From Crocinitomicaceae bacterium (GTDB taxonomy: Bacteria; Bacteroidota; Bacteroidia; Flavobacteriales_D; Crocinitomicaceae), in assembly GCA_011522905.1 (NCBI GenBank), contig WTIB01000020.1:9198-16702 (forward strand): a stretch of 7,505 nt of DNA, written 5' to 3'. Position 1 is the stretch's first letter, and each line of letters opens with the position of its first letter. The notes beneath the pieces are model-generated. The model made no database searches and was not told the DNA's origin. It saw only the letters and a program-made list of their open reading frames with translations. The position numbers and the translations under genes are program-made. Of the stretch, positions 6,482 through 7,505 are shown one piece after another.

Positions 6482-7505
6482 TTATCTGATTAGATGTAAA
6501 AATCCTTGTCCTTGAATTTCAATACCAGGATCTCCAATTACACTTGCAAAACCGACGCCTTCGTACTTATAAAAATAAACACCTTCGTCAAGTTCGTCAC
6601 CTTTATCTGTTTTACCATTCCAAGAAGGATTGTCATTAGAAACATCTGAACTCGTGTAATCATAGACTACATTACCCCAACGATTAAAAATTATTAATCT
6701 CAACTCTGCAAGATTTTCTGTTGTTAGAAAAAACTCCTCATTTACCTCGTCTGGATCTCCATTTGGCGTAAACACATTTGGAGCAGAAACAGTAGGTTCC
6801 GGAGGCACAGGGTATGTACAAGACCCGTCATCGATTGTAGCATCCGGATTATAATTCAATGCTATTTCGTCAGTACATCCACAAATACCCAGCTGGATTT
6901 CAACAGTGGCAATATCTTCGCAGTTTAAACCTTGAGAAACAACTAACTGTGCTGTGAATGAAGTTGCACTTGTTCCTGTGTAGGTATTTGAAAAAACGTC
7001 ATTCAAATTGGTGCTTGATTCATTGCCCCCATCCCCATAAGATAAAGTATAGGCATCTCCATTTTCACTTGAAGAGTAATCAAAACTTACCGTCAATGGT
7101 TCGCACCCTGAAGTTGGCGTGGCTGTTAATACAGCAACGGGTGGGTTGAGTAAATCAACGAAGGCACTGTCTTCTACCGTACAAACGGCATCTTCTACAC
7201 TCACATAGTACCAACCAGAAGCCAAATCTGTCCATACCGATGCCGCCGGTCCATCCTGTCCTGACATGCTTGTCCAAGAATAATACACACCGTGATCAGG
7301 AGTAGTTGTTTCTCCACTTACGAAAGCCGATACAAAACCGTCCGGTTCACATGTTGCAGGCCCGACAATAATTGTATCCACACTAAGCGTTTGATTCAAG
7401 GTTAATGTCAGTGTGTCTACATTACTAAAATCACAATTATCGGTAGCTGTGACATACACATCAATAGATCCATTTTCCGTTATCCCCAGATCCAATGAAT
7501 CACCG
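6482..7505 (-). CDS. PKD-domain surface protein with T9SS type B (gliding-associated) C-terminal domain, C-terminal part
   Basis: The frame is open to the right edge (GDSLDLGITENG is the first visible sequence), so this is the last 340 residues of a longer secreted protein whose start is outside. In order: the end of an Ig-like or cadherin-like repeat (VYVTATDNC); a SprB-like repeat at about 45-121 (PATCEPDG, then LASGWYYVSVEDAVC); a PKD-type domain at about 121-206 (PTSGCEPLTVSFDYSSS, YGDGG); a GCTD...NYNP...DDGSC motif at about 209-229; and the CHU_C/type B sorting domain at about 241-340, with APNVFTPNGD, IIFNRWGNVVYD, WNGK and EGVYFYKYEG. Type B domains direct export through T9SS and often surface retention or release aided by PorP/SprF-like partners. 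It is the first visible gene of a minus-strand run, 16 bases before the next. An internal TTG at 7495-7493 is not the real start. Function beyond surface adhesion or matrix is unknown. Confidence 0.92.
   Translation of the reverse strand, partial: GDSLDLGITENGSIDVYVTATDNCDFSNVDTLTLTLNQTLSVDTIIVGPATCEPDGFVSAFVSGETTTPDHGVYYSWTSMSGQDGPAASVWTDLASGWYYVSVEDAVCTVEDSAFVDLLNPPVAVLTATPTSGCEPLTVSFDYSSSENGDAYTLSYGDGGNESSTNLNDVFSNTYTGTSATSFTAQLVVSQGLNCEDIATVEIQLGICGCTDEIALNYNPDATIDDGSCTYPVPPEPTVSAPNVFTPNGDPDEVNEEFFLTTENLAELRLIIFNRWGNVVYDYTSSDVSNDNPSWNGKTDKGDELDEGVYFYKYEGVGFASVIGDPGIEIQGQGFLHLIR
6818..6880 (-). other. GCTD/DDGSC short motif inside the type B protein
   Basis: About 21 residues starting GCTDEIALNYNPDAT and ending DDGSC lie between the PKD-type domain and the sorting domain. 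This acidic, Cys-bracketed motif recurs, often in tandem, in secreted proteins of aquatic Bacteroidota; only one copy is present here. The two outer cysteines could form a disulphide and the acidic residues could bind calcium. That is inference from composition. Confidence 0.6.

Overview
The window reads as chromosomal DNA of a free-living, AT-rich member of the Bacteroidota, probably a marine or aquatic flavobacterium-like organism. The evidence is protein content. Two large secreted proteins carry the C-terminal sorting domains of the type IX secretion system (T9SS), which is confined to this phylum and its close relatives. One has SprB-type adhesin repeats. The tryptophan 2,3-dioxygenase has the sequence style of flavobacterial enzymes. 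Start sites lack clear Shine-Dalgarno sequences, and TAnnTTTG-like -7 elements lie upstream of two of the genes. Species cannot be named from this stretch.

Layout: positions 1-581 (minus) hold the N-terminal 193 residues of a class II fumarate hydratase (fumC), cut by the left edge. Positions 582-950 are a mostly non-coding divergent region. It holds candidate promoters pointing both ways, a probable 51-residue membrane peptide (648-803, plus) and a weak terminator-like hairpin. Positions 951-1940 (plus) encode a complete tryptophan 2,3-dioxygenase, the first step of the kynurenine pathway. One base separates its stop codon from that of the convergent gene to its right, and a hairpin covers both stops.

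Positions 1942-7505 are all minus strand and look like one operon read right to left: (i) the C-terminal part of a PKD-containing protein with a T9SS type B (gliding-motility-associated) sorting domain, running off the right edge; (ii) after 16 bases, a 946-residue protein with a GTG start, a signal peptide, an FG-GAP-like beta-propeller, five SprB-like repeats and a T9SS type A sorting domain; (iii) directly abutting it (TAAATG), a 560-residue family 5 solute-binding lipoprotein resembling peptide-binding proteins.

The operon therefore combines two exported, probably cell-surface or released adhesin-like proteins with a peptide-binding lipoprotein. A joint role in surface attachment and capture of peptides is possible but is inference. 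No mobile element, CRISPR array, rRNA or tRNA is seen. No clearly novel defence or mobile system is present. The points most worth a second look are the unusual operon partnership, a cysteine-rich insert in one SprB repeat, the small membrane ORF and the stop-to-stop convergent junction.
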